From: Persephonella sp.
Lineage (GTDB): Bacteria > Aquificota > Aquificia > Aquificales > Hydrogenothermaceae
Direction: 5' to 3'
DNA length: 47,610 nt
Assembly (NCBI RefSeq): GCF_015487465.1
Contig: NZ_WFPS01000059.1
Coordinates: forward strand, 1-47,610
Part shown: positions 1-8,795 of the stretch, one piece after another
Numbering within the stretch: position 1 is the first letter of the stretch
Layout: every line of letters begins with the position of its first letter
Made by a program: the position numbers and the translations under genes
Notes under the pieces: model-generated
What the model was told of the DNA's origin: nothing
Database searches by the model: none
The model's input: the letters and a program-made list of their open reading frames with translations, nothing else

Positions 1-936
1 CCAGAATGTTGAAGAGCCAAAATCTATCTCCTTAAGGTTCATAGAAAGACCAACGGTAACAAAAAATATAGGTGTAAAAAGATAAATAAGAGGTTTCATC
101 TGGGATTCTAACTTTTCAACAAAATGTGGATCTGCTTTTAGGGCTATTCCAAAAGGCAGGAAAAATCTTCTTGAGAGGGCTATTCCTGCTGCAAAGGCAC
201 CTATTATCTCTGGAGCACCAAACAGATGGGCGATGTATGAGAAAAACAGTATAAGGGAAATAATAATGGTCGGGATAAATCCGGGAAGTTTTCTGTATTT
301 TAGATCGTATATATGGATAAATTTAGACATTACAGCTGCCAGAGCAGGAGCTGTTGCGAAGAAAAATGCGACAAGGATTATAATTTTGATTGTATTCTCA
401 AGATTTACCTGTCCTGTTAAGGCAAAATCTGCCAGTATTACAAGGAGAATAACACCTATAACATCGTCAAGCACAGCAGCTCCAACAACGATCTGGGACT
501 CGGTTGTTCTTTCTTTGCCTAAATCTTTCAGCACCCTGACGGTTATCCCGATACTCGTTGCTGTGAGTGTCCCCCCTATAAATAAAGATGTAACAAGAGG
601 CAGTTCAAACATGTAATAACTGATCATAAAACCCCCTAAAAATGGAACAATAGCCCCAAACAGAGCAACAGTTACAGATTTCATTCCTTCCTTTTGGAGT
701 TTCTTTATATCTGTCTCAAGTCCTACCTCAAAGAGAAGCAGTATTATACCCACCTCTGCAAGTATTTTTATAATCTCGTTTACTTCAACTATTCCAAGTA
801 AGCTGGGTCCTATTACAATCCCTGCAAAAACCTCTCCTAATACAGGAGGTATCTTCATATACGAGAAAATCTCAGCAAATATCCTTGCAGACACAAGAAT
901 AATTAAAAGGCTCAAAATAAACTCATGCATTTCCAT
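1..936 (-). CDS. cation:proton antiporter, CPA2/Kef-type membrane domain (partial)
   Basis: This is the N-terminal 312 codons of a monovalent cation:H+ antiporter; the C-terminus lies beyond position 1. The reverse strand reads MEMHEFILSLLIILVSARIF and continues through many hydrophobic helices. Family hallmarks visible are PPVLGEVFAGIVIGPSLLG near residues 30-48, LLLFEVGLE near 66-74, and VLDDVIGVILLV, which carries the paired-aspartate signature of the ion-binding helix. CPA2 proteins exchange K+ or Na+ for protons across the inner membrane. The ATG at 936 has AGGAG about 11 bases upstream; a second in-frame ATG lies two codons in. Whether a C-terminal TrkA-N domain exists cannot be seen, so KefB/C-like versus NapA-like is undecided. 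Confidence 0.9.
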   Translation of the reverse strand, partial: MEMHEFILSLLIILVSARIFAEIFSYMKIPPVLGEVFAGIVIGPSLLGIVEVNEIIKILAEVGIILLLFEVGLETDIKKLQKEGMKSVTVALFGAIVPFLGGFMISYYMFELPLVTSLFIGGTLTATSIGITVRVLKDLGKERTTESQIVVGAAVLDDVIGVILLVILADFALTGQVNLENTIKIIILVAFFFATAPALAAVMSKFIHIYDLKYRKLPGFIPTIIISLILFFSYIAHLFGAPEIIGAFAAGIALSRRFFLPFGIALKADPHFVEKLESQMKPLIYLFTPIFFVTVGLSMNLKEIDFGSSTFW

Positions 937-982
937 GTTTTACTGATCTCCTGAGTGTTTTTGAAAATTAAAAAAAGGAGGT

Positions 983-1396
983 CTATTTCCAGCTTTCCTC
1001 CCCTGTAGTGAACACCTCTTTTTTCCATATAGGTGCTCTTGCTTTTGTTTCATCTACGATGTATCTACAGGCTTCAAATGCTTCCTGTCTGTGTCCTGCC
1101 CAGACTACAACAAGAAATGACGGCACAAGAACAGGAACCACACCTGTTCTGTGATGGACAACAGCATGTTTTATACCAAACTGTTCTTTTGCCTCCTTTA
1201 TTATCTCTCTTATAACCTTTTCTGCCATTGATGTGTATGCTTCATAATGAAGTTCTTTAATGTCTCCATCTTCAGGTGCAGATCTGGGAATTCCCAAGAA
1301 TATATCAACAGCCCCACATGTTTTATCCCTGTAGCTGTTTAGAACCTCGTTTATATCAAACCATTTTTCGCCTATGTAAACCTCAGGTATGCCCAT
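983..1396 (-). CDS. moaE: molybdopterin synthase catalytic subunit MoaE
   Basis: MoaE is the large subunit of molybdopterin synthase. It converts precursor Z (cPMP) to molybdopterin using sulfur carried on the MoaD C-terminus. The 137-residue protein is of normal family length. Diagnostic stretches are LHYEAYTSMAEK, the H-H-R-T-G motif near residue 80, GHRQEAFEACRYIVDE, and a C-terminal KARAPIWKKE, whose lysines correspond to the active-site lysines of the family. No moaD gene is adjacent. It lies downstream of the thioredoxin-like lipoprotein with a 9-base gap, so the two are probably cotranscribed. The ATG at 1396 follows a G-rich GGGGT sequence on the coding strand. Confidence 0.95.
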   Translation of the reverse strand: MGIPEVYIGEKWFDINEVLNSYRDKTCGAVDIFLGIPRSAPEDGDIKELHYEAYTSMAEKVIREIIKEAKEQFGIKHAVVHHRTGVVPVLVPSFLVVVWAGHRQEAFEACRYIVDETKARAPIWKKEVFTTGEESWK

Positions 1397-1405
1397 TTTA
1401 CCCCT

Positions 1406-1924
1406 CTAACATTGTTTTCCCTTTTCTATGTATTTATCAAACTTGAGTTTCTCGTAGCACCCAGAGCCAAGATAATCAAGAATGTTTATAAAGTCCTTCT
1501 TTGGTATGAATCCCGGCTGGTAAAACAGAACTTTAAAGTTATCTTTTGGATCAAAAACTACTATTGTAGGATATCCTGTAACCTTATAAACGAGAGCAAG
1601 AGCAGACTCTTCCATCTTTTCTTTTGTTTCAGGGTCTATAACCATTCTGTCCCCGTTAACATCAATAATGGCTATATTTACATTGTTCTTTATCTTTTTT
1701 TCCTTAAAATCTGGCTGGCTTAAGACCTCTCTGTGAAGTTTCTCACAATACCTGCAGTTTTCTGATTCAAAGATAAGTATAAGAAATTTTTTGTTTTTTA
1801 TAGCATCTTCAATTATAGGATTTGGATCGACAGCGAATTTATCAGATTTCTTTCCTTTTTCTTCACAACCGATAATTCCAAAAATAAAGATTAATAAAAG
1901 TAACGAACTTAATACTTTTCTCAT
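1406..1924 (-). CDS. thioredoxin-fold lipoprotein (SoxW/DsbD-gamma-like)
   Basis: This 172-residue protein starts with a lipoprotein signal peptide: a positively charged start, a hydrophobic stretch and the lipobox GIIGC ending at Cys20. It is therefore probably anchored in a membrane facing the periplasm. The thioredoxin-like domain carries ENCRYC with the redox pair Cys57 and Cys60, followed by a VTGYPTIVVFDPK segment containing the cis-proline typical of the fold. Two further cysteines, one in GSGCYE and one as the last residue, are unusual. The likely role is periplasmic thiol-disulfide exchange. It sits 9 bases from both aspC upstream and moaE downstream. The exact substrate is unknown. 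Confidence 0.85.
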   Translation of the reverse strand: MRKVLSSLLLLIFIFGIIGCEEKGKKSDKFAVDPNPIIEDAIKNKKFLILIFESENCRYCEKLHREVLSQPDFKEKKIKNNVNIAIIDVNGDRMVIDPETKEKMEESALALVYKVTGYPTIVVFDPKDNFKVLFYQPGFIPKKDFINILDYLGSGCYEKLKFDKYIEKGKQC

Positions 1925-1933
1925 TTTCCCACC

Positions 1934-3109
1934 TCAAGACAGTTTTTTTAGAGCCTCTTTTATTCTTCTCATCCCTTCTTTTATATTGTCCATTGATGTT
2001 GCGTAAGATAATCTTATGTAACCTTCCTTCCCGAAAGCAGACCCGGGAACAACAGCAACTTTTGCCTCCTCAAGAAGATAAGCTGTCAGATCAATATCAT
2101 TTTTTATATCCCCTTTTATGTATGCAGAGATATTTGGAAATACATAAAAAGCCCCTTTTGGAATAGGGCATGTAATACCCTCAATTGAAAGAAACTCATT
2201 CACGACATAATCTCTCCTCTTTTTGAACTCTTCTTTCATCATTGCTGGGAATTTTCCTTTGTCCTCAAGTGCTGCCAGTCCACCGTATTGGGCGAAAGAT
2301 GTTGGATTGGAGATTGTCTGGGACTGGATAATTGATAGCTTTTTAATGTGGTCTTCCGGTGCTGCTACCCAACCAAGCCTCCAGCCTGTCATTGAGTAGG
2401 CTTTAGAAAATGCGTTAACTGTGAATGTTATATCCCTGACCTCTTTACCTAAAGAAGCTATACTGACATGTTCTTCCTCATAACAAAACTCCTCATAACA
2501 TTCGTCAGAAATAATCAAAATGTCGTTCTTAAGGCATATTTCTGCTATCTTTTCAAGCTCACTTCGGGGAATGACCGCACCTGTTGGGTTTGAAGGTGTG
2601 TTTATTACAATAGCTTTAGTTTTTTCTGTTATACCGCTTTTAACTATATCGGCAGTAAGAATAAAACCGTTTTCTTCCGTTGTTTCAACTATAACAGGTT
2701 TACCGTCGCAAAGTTTTATCTGTTCTGTGTAAGAAACCCAGTAAGGAGCAGGAACTATCACCTCATCCCCGGGATTTAAAATAACAGCAAATATCTCATA
2801 TAGTCCCATTTTTGCTCCCGGTGTGACGATAACTTCTGAAGGTTTGTAATCGATACCGTTTTTTTCTTTTAGTCTTTTGGCTATACCTTCCCTCAACTCA
2901 GGTATTCCTGCAGATGGAGTGTATTTTGTTTTTCCTTCTTTCAGGGCTTTTATTGCCGCTTCTTTTACAAAATCAGGAGTATCAAAATCTGGCTCCCCTG
3001 CCCCAAAACCAATAATATCTATTCCTTTTTTTCTCATTTCTGCGGCTTTTGCTGTTATAACGAGGGTCTGTGAGGGTTTTACCCTCAAAACTCTATCAGA
3101 GAATTTCAT
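1934..3109 (-). CDS. aspC: aspartate/aromatic aminotransferase, class I PLP fold
   Basis: This pyridoxal-phosphate aminotransferase probably interconverts aspartate and oxaloacetate with 2-oxoglutarate. The PLP-binding lysine is in NAFSKAYSMTGWRLGW, near residue 236. Other hallmarks are GAGEPDFDTP near the N-terminus, NTPSNPTGAV, and the C-terminal substrate-binding arginine in GYIRLSYA. I chose the ATG at 3109 because AGGAGG lies 5 bases upstream on the coding strand; an earlier in-frame ATG at 3139 adds ten residues but has no such site. The resulting 391 residues fit the thermophilic class I gamma-type enzymes. Specificity for aspartate rather than prephenate or other amino acids is inferred from similarity alone. 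Confidence 0.9.
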   Translation of the reverse strand: MKFSDRVLRVKPSQTLVITAKAAEMRKKGIDIIGFGAGEPDFDTPDFVKEAAIKALKEGKTKYTPSAGIPELREGIAKRLKEKNGIDYKPSEVIVTPGAKMGLYEIFAVILNPGDEVIVPAPYWVSYTEQIKLCDGKPVIVETTEENGFILTADIVKSGITEKTKAIVINTPSNPTGAVIPRSELEKIAEICLKNDILIISDECYEEFCYEEEHVSIASLGKEVRDITFTVNAFSKAYSMTGWRLGWVAAPEDHIKKLSIIQSQTISNPTSFAQYGGLAALEDKGKFPAMMKEEFKKRRDYVVNEFLSIEGITCPIPKGAFYVFPNISAYIKGDIKNDIDLTAYLLEEAKVAVVPGSAFGKEGYIRLSYATSMDNIKEGMRRIKEALKKLS

Positions 3110-3148
3110 TCTTTCCTCCTGATAATGTTTGTCATTCAATATTTTATC

Positions 3149-4054
3149 CTAAAATTTGAATAAACATTCTTTTAATATAACTATCTTCCCGTTTTCTGTC
3201 TCAAATTCCCTGTTTTCTTCAGCAAAATCTCTCAGAACATATCCAAGACCATAGCTTTTGTCAGGTGTTAAAGAGGTGATAGTTCCTACTGCTTTTCGGT
3301 TAAACAGTATTTTTTTGTTTTCCCTTAAATTTCCGTCAGTTTTAAAAAGAACAAGGGTTCTCGGGGGTCTTCCCCTGAAATACACCCTTGCGATAGTCTC
3401 CTGTCCAACATAGCAACCCTTTTCAAGGCTAAAAGCATGCAGTATGTTTGCCTCAAGGGGGTGGAAGCCTTTTTTCAGTTCTTTTCCAATCTTTGGGATA
3501 CAGTTTTTTATCCTGAGCTGCTCTAAACCTTTTTCATCAATCTTTTTAAACTGCTGAAGTTTTTGCACTACATCTTCAACATTACCAAAAATCTCATATG
3601 TTCCTTTTCCTATCCTGAGGGGATTTTTTGCGACATACATGTTTTCTTTTTTCATAAAACTAAAATCTTCAGGAATTTCAAATCCTATATCTTCTAAAAA
3701 ATTTTGAGCCCTTTCACCAGAAATAATCAGATGCCTGTATTTTAAAGGTTCAAAATACACTTTGAGAGAAAGTTTTAGTCTGCTCAGCTCTGTTATAAGT
3801 TCTTCAGGGTTCTTGTTTGTGTCAAGGATAAAAAAACCCTCATCACGGTAAACAAAAAAGTCGTCAACAGGTTCGCCACTTCCGGTTAAACGGAGATTGT
3901 AGTTAAAATGTCCCTTTTTTAGACCTTTGATGTCATTTGTTAAAAGGTTGTGGAGAAACAATATATCATCAGTATCTGAAATATTTTTTAACTTGATTTT
4001 GCTTTTTTCTCCATAAACTTTTATTTTAAACCTGTTTAACTCTGCCCAGAACAT
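3149..4054 (-). CDS. ygfZ: folate-binding Fe-S cluster repair protein YgfZ
   Basis: This is a YgfZ/GcvT-like tetrahydrofolate-binding protein that supports assembly or repair of certain Fe-S enzymes in other bacteria. The defining signature K-G-C-Y-x-G-Q-E occurs at residues 212-219 (KGCYVGQE), followed by IARVYFRGRPPRTL. Its cysteine (Cys214) is the conserved functional residue. At 301 residues it is slightly shorter than the E. coli protein. It lies between aspC downstream and tlyA, which is divergent. The ATG at 4054 is preceded on the coding strand by AGGAGG, which fixes the start. Function is by family; nothing in the sequence identifies its client enzymes. Confidence 0.9.
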   Translation of the reverse strand: MFWAELNRFKIKVYGEKSKIKLKNISDTDDILFLHNLLTNDIKGLKKGHFNYNLRLTGSGEPVDDFFVYRDEGFFILDTNKNPEELITELSRLKLSLKVYFEPLKYRHLIISGERAQNFLEDIGFEIPEDFSFMKKENMYVAKNPLRIGKGTYEIFGNVEDVVQKLQQFKKIDEKGLEQLRIKNCIPKIGKELKKGFHPLEANILHAFSLEKGCYVGQETIARVYFRGRPPRTLVLFKTDGNLRENKKILFNRKAVGTITSLTPDKSYGLGYVLRDFAEENREFETENGKIVILKECLFKF

Positions 4055-4129
4055 AGACTACCTCCTAAAAAATTTCCTGATATATTCTATTTCTGGTGAA
4101 ATAAAACTTTTATGAGATAGGTTGTGTTG

Positions 4130-4948
4130 ATGGTAAAAAAAGAAAGGATTGATAAGATTCTTGTTGAAAAGGGGCTTGTTGAAAGCAGGGAAAAAGCCCA
4201 GAGACTTATTATGGCAGGCGTTGTTTTTGTTGATGGAGAGAGGGTTGATAAACCGGGAACAAAAGTAAAAACCGATGTCAAAATCCACATAAAAGAAAAA
4301 GAAAAGTATGTTTCCAGAGGCGGATACAAACTTGAAAAAGGGATAAGAGTTTTTAAACCTGATATAAAAGGAAAAATCTGTATTGATATAGGCTCATCAA
4401 CAGGAGGTTTTACAGATTGCCTCCTACAGCATGGGGCAAAAAAGGTATATGCTGTTGATGTTGGAACACACCAGTTACACGAAAAGCTAAGAAAAGATCC
4501 AAGGGTTGTTTTGCTTGAGAAAACAAATGCAAGGTATCTCACAAAAAAAGAAATACCTGAGAATATACAGTTTTTTGTTTCTGATGTTTCTTTTATATCT
4601 ATTCTGAAAATACTTCCAAACATATGCGATCTTATTGAAGACGGGGCTGAAGGGATAATACTTATAAAACCACAATTTGAGCTTTCAAAAAAAGAGGTAA
4701 AAGGAGGGGTTGTTAAAGATCCTGATCTCCACAGAAAAGCGATTAAAAAAGTAATTCAGGGACTTGAGGAGAACTGTTACTGTGTGAAAGATATCACATT
4801 TTCAGAAACATGGGGACCTGAAGGAAATATAGAGTTTCTTGCTTATCTGGTGAAAAAAGATGACACCAGTCAATGCACAGGAAAAATAACAGATGAGAAA
4901 ATAGATAATGTGGTAAAAAAAGCCCATGAAAAATTCATTAGTAAATGA
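4130..4948 (+). CDS. tlyA: TlyA-family rRNA (cytidine-2'-O)-methyltransferase
   Basis: TlyA methylates the 2'-O of cytidines in rRNA in characterised bacteria. The N-terminal S4 RNA-binding domain covers about residues 3-65 (KERIDKILVEKGLVESREKAQRL region, then a GERVDKPG loop). An FtsJ-like methyltransferase domain follows with the SAM-binding motif IDIGSSTGGFTDCLLQ and the family sequence VDVGTHQL. Later blocks KPQFE and WGPEGNIEFL also match. I prefer the ATG at 4130, with AGG about 8 bases upstream; a GTG two codons earlier at 4124 is the alternative. It is divergent from ygfZ with a short shared spacer. The identity is strong; the methylated sites are not predictable here. Confidence 0.93.
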   Translation: MVKKERIDKILVEKGLVESREKAQRLIMAGVVFVDGERVDKPGTKVKTDVKIHIKEKEKYVSRGGYKLEKGIRVFKPDIKGKICIDIGSSTGGFTDCLLQHGAKKVYAVDVGTHQLHEKLRKDPRVVLLEKTNARYLTKKEIPENIQFFVSDVSFISILKILPNICDLIEDGAEGIILIKPQFELSKKEVKGGVVKDPDLHRKAIKKVIQGLEENCYCVKDITFSETWGPEGNIEFLAYLVKKDDTSQCTGKITDEKIDNVVKKAHEKFISK

Positions 4949-5023
4949 TTATCCTCATAGAAATTGCTTTTGTGAAGAATAATAACTATCTTATGTAGGA
5001 GAAAAAAATAAAAAGGGTATGAA

Positions 5024-5905
5024 ATGGAAGTTTTAGACTACCACAAGCTAAAAATCTTTAAGACTGTTGCAGACACAAGAAGTTTTTCAAAAGCTGCAGA
5101 GCTTTTGTTTCTTTCTCAGCCGACAGTAACTTTGCAGATAAAAAAAATAGAGAACTATCTGGGAATAACACTATTTAAAAGGGAAAAAAAGGGTGTTGTT
5201 CTGACAGAGGAAGGAAAACTTCTTTACCAGTACGCATCTAAAATTCTTGATGACTACAGCCTTCTTGAGGAAGGTCTTTCAAATCTAAGGGAAAATCTCC
5301 AGAGAAATCTCAGAATAGGTGCAAGCACAACTATAGGAGATTTTCTTCTTCCTGATATTCTTCCTGATTTTATAAAGAATAAAGGAGACATAAAGGTAAA
5401 TCTTTTTGTTGGAAATTCCAAAGAGATTGAAGAAGGAATACTATCAAAAACTTTCTACATAGGGCTGATAGAAGATGAAGTCCATTCAAATAAGTATGAA
5501 AAGTTTGAGTTTTTTTCTGATGAGATTATACTGATTGCTTCTAAAAATACAAACATTCCTGATGTTATAGAACCTGAAAATCTAAAAAAATACAAGTTTG
5601 TATTCAGAGAACAAGGTTCAGGAACAAGAAATATCATTGAGAAAAAACTTGAAAAGAAAGGTGTAAGAATAAAGGCTGATATTGAGATAAGCAGTAGTAA
5701 GGCGATAGCGAGATTTGTCGCAAACTCAGATTATTTATCTTTTGTATCAAGACTAGTGGTAAAAAATCTTTTAGGTGTTCATCTAAAAGAGGTAAAAATT
5801 AAAGGTATTAAATTTACAAGAAAGTTTTACTGTATAACCCAGAAAAACATCAGACTTCCAAAGTTGGATAGAGAGTTTATAAATTACCTCATAAGCATTG
5901 AGTAA
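5024..5905 (+). CDS. LysR-family transcriptional regulator
   Basis: This 293-residue protein is of normal LysR length. Residues about 5-65 form the winged helix-turn-helix (FSKAAELLFLSQPTVTLQIK, then LGITLFKREKKGVVLTEEG). The rest is a periplasmic-binding-protein-like effector domain with the segment FREQGSGTR near residue 200, which resembles CysL/CbbR-like members. No effector can be named. LysR regulators usually act on a divergent neighbour, but here the upstream gene tlyA is codirectional, so the target is unclear. An ATG six bases upstream runs into a stop after five codons, so 5024 is the start. The gene is probably terminated by the hairpin near 6012. Confidence 0.92.
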   Translation: MEVLDYHKLKIFKTVADTRSFSKAAELLFLSQPTVTLQIKKIENYLGITLFKREKKGVVLTEEGKLLYQYASKILDDYSLLEEGLSNLRENLQRNLRIGASTTIGDFLLPDILPDFIKNKGDIKVNLFVGNSKEIEEGILSKTFYIGLIEDEVHSNKYEKFEFFSDEIILIASKNTNIPDVIEPENLKKYKFVFREQGSGTRNIIEKKLEKKGVRIKADIEISSSKAIARFVANSDYLSFVSRLVVKNLLGVHLKEVKIKGIKFTRKFYCITQKNIRLPKLDREFINYLISIE

Positions 5906-6011
5906 CAAGCCTTAAACCTGATTTGTCAAAAAACTGCTTGACTTTTTGTAATTTCTTATTAATAATAAATATTGTTATTGTTATCGTTCACCACCACTCT
6001 CCCCCTTTCTC

Positions 6012-6038
6012 GTGGGCCCCTGCGGGCTCGCTTTTTTT
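6012..6038 (+). terminator. intrinsic terminator downstream of the LysR gene
   Basis: GTGGGCCC and GGGCTCGC pair over eight positions (two G-T) around the loop CTGC, and seven T residues follow at 6032-6038. This is a textbook rho-independent terminator for plus-strand transcripts. It starts about 105 bases after the LysR stop and overlaps the last codon of the convergent kdsD gene. Confidence 0.7.
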
Positions 6039-7026
6039 AAATAACACCGCTTTTGAGTATGTCATGCATATGAACAAGTCCTATAGGTTTTCCTTCCTCA
6101 ACTACAGGAAGAACGGTTATGTTAAATTTTTCCATTATTTCAAGAGCCTCAACCACAAGGATCTCTTTTGTTATTTTTTTTGGATTTTCTGTCATTGCAT
6201 CATCGGTTCTGCTTTTGTCTATACTTCCCCCTTTTTTGATAAATCTTCTAAGATCCCCGTCTGTTATTATCCCAACAAGGTTATTATCCCCGTTAACAAC
6301 AAGGGAAGCACCAAATCCTTTTTCTGACATCACAACAACAGTTTCCTTAAGAGGTGTGTCAGGTTTTACAATAGGAAGTTCGTCCCCTGTGTGCATTATT
6401 TCATAAACCCTCATCAGCTTTTTGCCTAATGATCCTCCCGGGTGAAATCTGGCAAAATCTTCAGCTGTAAAGCCTCTTAGCTCAAGAAGAGCTACAGCAA
6501 GGGCATCTCCCAGAGCAAGTGTTGATGTTGATGATGAAGTAGGAGCGAGATTAAGTGGACATGCTTCTTTCTTCACATTTAAAAAAAGATGAACGTCGCT
6601 CTCTTTTGCAAGGGAGGAATTTGGATTATTTGTTATAGAGATAACTTTATATCCCCACCTCTTTATTGTTGGAATTATAGCAAGAAGTTCCGGTGTTTCC
6701 CCGCTGTTTGATATGGCAAGGATCACATCGCCTTTTGAGATCATTCCAAGATCTCCGTGTATCGCTTCTGCAGGGTGAAGGAAAAAAGAGGGAGTTCCTG
6801 TTGATGCAAGAGTTGCTGCTATCTTTTGTCCTATATGTCCAGATTTTCCCATTCCTGTAACTATCACTTTACCCTGAGCATTTAGCATAAGCTCAACGGC
6901 TTTGTTAAAGCTGTCGTCTAACGCTGATATAAGATCCTGTATCGCATTTTTTTCTTCTATTAATACCCTTTTACCTATCTCAACAGCTTTAAGTTCCTTC
7001 AGATTCAATCTTTTCTTCTCCTCCAT
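6037..7026 (-). CDS. kdsD: D-arabinose-5-phosphate isomerase, KpsF/GutQ type
   Basis: This enzyme isomerises ribulose-5-phosphate to arabinose-5-phosphate, the first step toward KDO for lipopolysaccharide. An N-terminal SIS sugar-isomerase domain carries GMGKSGHIGQKIAATLASTG, the family sequence HPAEAIHGDLGM and ISNSGET. Two CBS domains follow in the last 130 residues, ending VHMHDILKSGVI. I place the start at the ATG at 7026, giving 329 residues; extending to 7089 adds 21 residues with no homology to the family and overlaps ricT further. Even so the start lies 38 bases inside the upstream ricT gene, which implies tight cotranscription with tmk-holB-ricT. Confidence 0.93.
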   Translation of the reverse strand: MEEKKRLNLKELKAVEIGKRVLIEEKNAIQDLISALDDSFNKAVELMLNAQGKVIVTGMGKSGHIGQKIAATLASTGTPSFFLHPAEAIHGDLGMISKGDVILAISNSGETPELLAIIPTIKRWGYKVISITNNPNSSLAKESDVHLFLNVKKEACPLNLAPTSSSTSTLALGDALAVALLELRGFTAEDFARFHPGGSLGKKLMRVYEIMHTGDELPIVKPDTPLKETVVVMSEKGFGASLVVNGDNNLVGIITDGDLRRFIKKGGSIDKSRTDDAMTENPKKITKEILVVEALEIMEKFNITVLPVVEEGKPIGLVHMHDILKSGVI

Positions 7027-7864
7027 TTTTGAAACCGCACCCTTCACAAGGAAGTTTTTTGTAAATACCCAGCTTATCAAGCTGATCAAAACTATAAGTT
7101 ACAATCTCCCCAAGATCAGATATGAATGTAATCTCCTCTTTTATAAAATCATACCCTTTTACCCTGAAGGTTTTTCCGTCAATTACAACCTCACTGTCTA
7201 TTTCAGGAAGATTTTTTCTAATTGAGTAGTTGTCAATCTCAAAGGCAAGACAGCACATCAGTCTTCCGCAAATCCCTGTAAATTTTGATGGTGTAGGAGG
7301 GAGATTTTGCTCCTCAAGCATCTCAACATTAACAGTATCAAACCTGTCTATAAACAAAGAGCAACAGCATTGATTTCCGCAAATCCCTATCGCTCCTGCC
7401 ATCTGAACCCCGTCCCTAACGCCAACCTGCCTCATCTCTATTCTCATTCTTAATTTTTTTGCAAGTTCCTTAACAAGCTGTCTGAAGTCGACGCGACCTT
7501 CTGAAACATAGTAAAAAAGTATTTTTGATCTGTTTAGGGGAATGTAGGATTTAAGAAGGTTCATCTTTAGTCCTAGATTTTCAGCCAGCTTTTTACACAG
7601 ATTTAGAGCTTTTTCAGCCTCTTTTTCATGTTTATCAAATATTTCTATATCCTTCTTTGTTGCTTTTCTCAAAAATTTGTAAGTAGATGGATTATCAGGA
7701 TCAGGAACAGACCTTCCAACCACAAGAACAAGTTCCTCACCTTTTTCTGTCTCAACAACGACAAAATCCCCTTTTTGGATATTTTCAGGAACATTATCAA
7801 GATCGCTGAATTTATGTGTATCTAAAAATCTAATTCTCACAGTTTTTGTATCTATAGAAACCAT
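6989..7864 (-). CDS. ricT: PSP1-domain protein RicT (YaaT)
   Basis: This is a PSP1/YaaT-family protein. In Bacillus the homologue RicT forms the Fe-S-containing RicAFT complex that affects RNase Y and mRNA processing. The 291-residue protein has the full cysteine set: Cys162, Cys166-168, Cys199, Cys204 and Cys205 (ICGNQCCCSLF and ICGRLMCCLAFE). These residues bind the clusters in the family. RicA and RicF are not seen nearby, so the partner proteins here are unknown. It lies directly downstream of holB (1-base gap), which matches the tmk-holB-yaaT order common in Firmicutes. The last 38 bases overlap kdsD. Confidence 0.9.
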   Translation of the reverse strand: MVSIDTKTVRIRFLDTHKFSDLDNVPENIQKGDFVVVETEKGEELVLVVGRSVPDPDNPSTYKFLRKATKKDIEIFDKHEKEAEKALNLCKKLAENLGLKMNLLKSYIPLNRSKILFYYVSEGRVDFRQLVKELAKKLRMRIEMRQVGVRDGVQMAGAIGICGNQCCCSLFIDRFDTVNVEMLEEQNLPPTPSKFTGICGRLMCCLAFEIDNYSIRKNLPEIDSEVVIDGKTFRVKGYDFIKEEITFISDLGEIVTYSFDQLDKLGIYKKLPCEGCGFKNGGEEKIESEGT

Positions 7865-7865
7865 T

Positions 7866-8789
7866 TTATCCTCCTGTTTTTAGATTGAAATACATTCCTT
7901 CAACTGCTAATTTTTTCTTTACACCTTTTGATATAGATTTCCTTAGCTCCTGATTTTCCTTAATAAATCTATCATAAAAGTCAGGGCTTATATCCCCTTT
8001 TAATGTCTTTTTATAAAGTATCTTCTCAACAATATCCAGTATCCTGTTTATATCTTCCTGATCAAGTTTATCAAATATCTCTCCCAGAGTAATAATTCCT
8101 TCAGGGTGTAGCTCGTTTAGGGAAAGTATTGTATACAGATCTTTTGCATATTTAAAAAGATTAGGTTTTTTGAGCATTGTTTCAGGTATGCACATACTTC
8201 CATCTGAAAGTGCCACCGCTGTTTTTAACATTTTTTCGTCCATGCCTTCAAGGGAAAGTATATGTTGTATCTCTTCAGGTTTTAAAGGTCTGAACCTGAT
8301 TTTTTTGCATCTTGATACGATTGTCGGAAGTAAAAGCTGTTGATTTGATGTTGTAAGTATTATCATGCTGTCAGAGGGCGGTTCTTCAAGTGTTTTCAGC
8401 AGGGAGTTTGACGCCTCAACATTCATCTTTTCTGCTTTTTCTATTATTACAACTTTTTTACCTTTTAACCTGAGAAAATCAATAACCGATCTTATCTGAT
8501 CTATCTTTATCTCTTTTTCAGGAGAAATCAGCATTATGTCAGGGTGTGGGTTCAGATGGGTGTTTTTGTATATGTTGGATATTGTGTTATCTGTAAGCCT
8601 GCAACTTTCACAATCACTACAACCAAATCCATATCCTTTTTCGCACAGGAAAGCCCTTGCAGTCAGGAGGGCTATCAGCTTTTTTCCTGTGCAATCCTTT
8701 CCCTCAAAGAGAAATGAGTAAGAACTGTAGCCTTTATCTAAAAAAAGTCTTATTATCTTTTTTGTTTCCTCATGTCCTATCACTTTCAT
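7866..8789 (-). CDS. holB: DNA polymerase III delta' subunit
   Basis: This is a clamp-loader AAA+ protein of the DNA polymerase III holoenzyme. The N-terminus has a P-loop-like GKDCTGKK (residues 30-37), then a zinc module with Cys49, Cys57, Cys60 and Cys63. Further on are SLLKTLEEPP and the S-R-C motif in TIVSRCKKIRF, which supplies the arginine finger in clamp loaders. At 307 residues it is similar in size to other delta' proteins. It is placed between tmk (6-base gap) and ricT (1-base gap), a conserved order. The P-loop being nearly canonical leaves some possibility that it binds nucleotide, unlike E. coli delta'. Confidence 0.92.
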   Translation of the reverse strand: MKVIGHEETKKIIRLFLDKGYSSYSFLFEGKDCTGKKLIALLTARAFLCEKGYGFGCSDCESCRLTDNTISNIYKNTHLNPHPDIMLISPEKEIKIDQIRSVIDFLRLKGKKVVIIEKAEKMNVEASNSLLKTLEEPPSDSMIILTTSNQQLLLPTIVSRCKKIRFRPLKPEEIQHILSLEGMDEKMLKTAVALSDGSMCIPETMLKKPNLFKYAKDLYTILSLNELHPEGIITLGEIFDKLDQEDINRILDIVEKILYKKTLKGDISPDFYDRFIKENQELRKSISKGVKKKLAVEGMYFNLKTGG

Positions 8790-8795
8790 GGCAGT

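Noticed and set aside
5955-5985. Fur-box-like repeats (GATAAC AATAAC on the minus strand)
   Set aside because: The match to the Fur consensus is weak and the site lies between convergent genes, where a repressor site is not expected.
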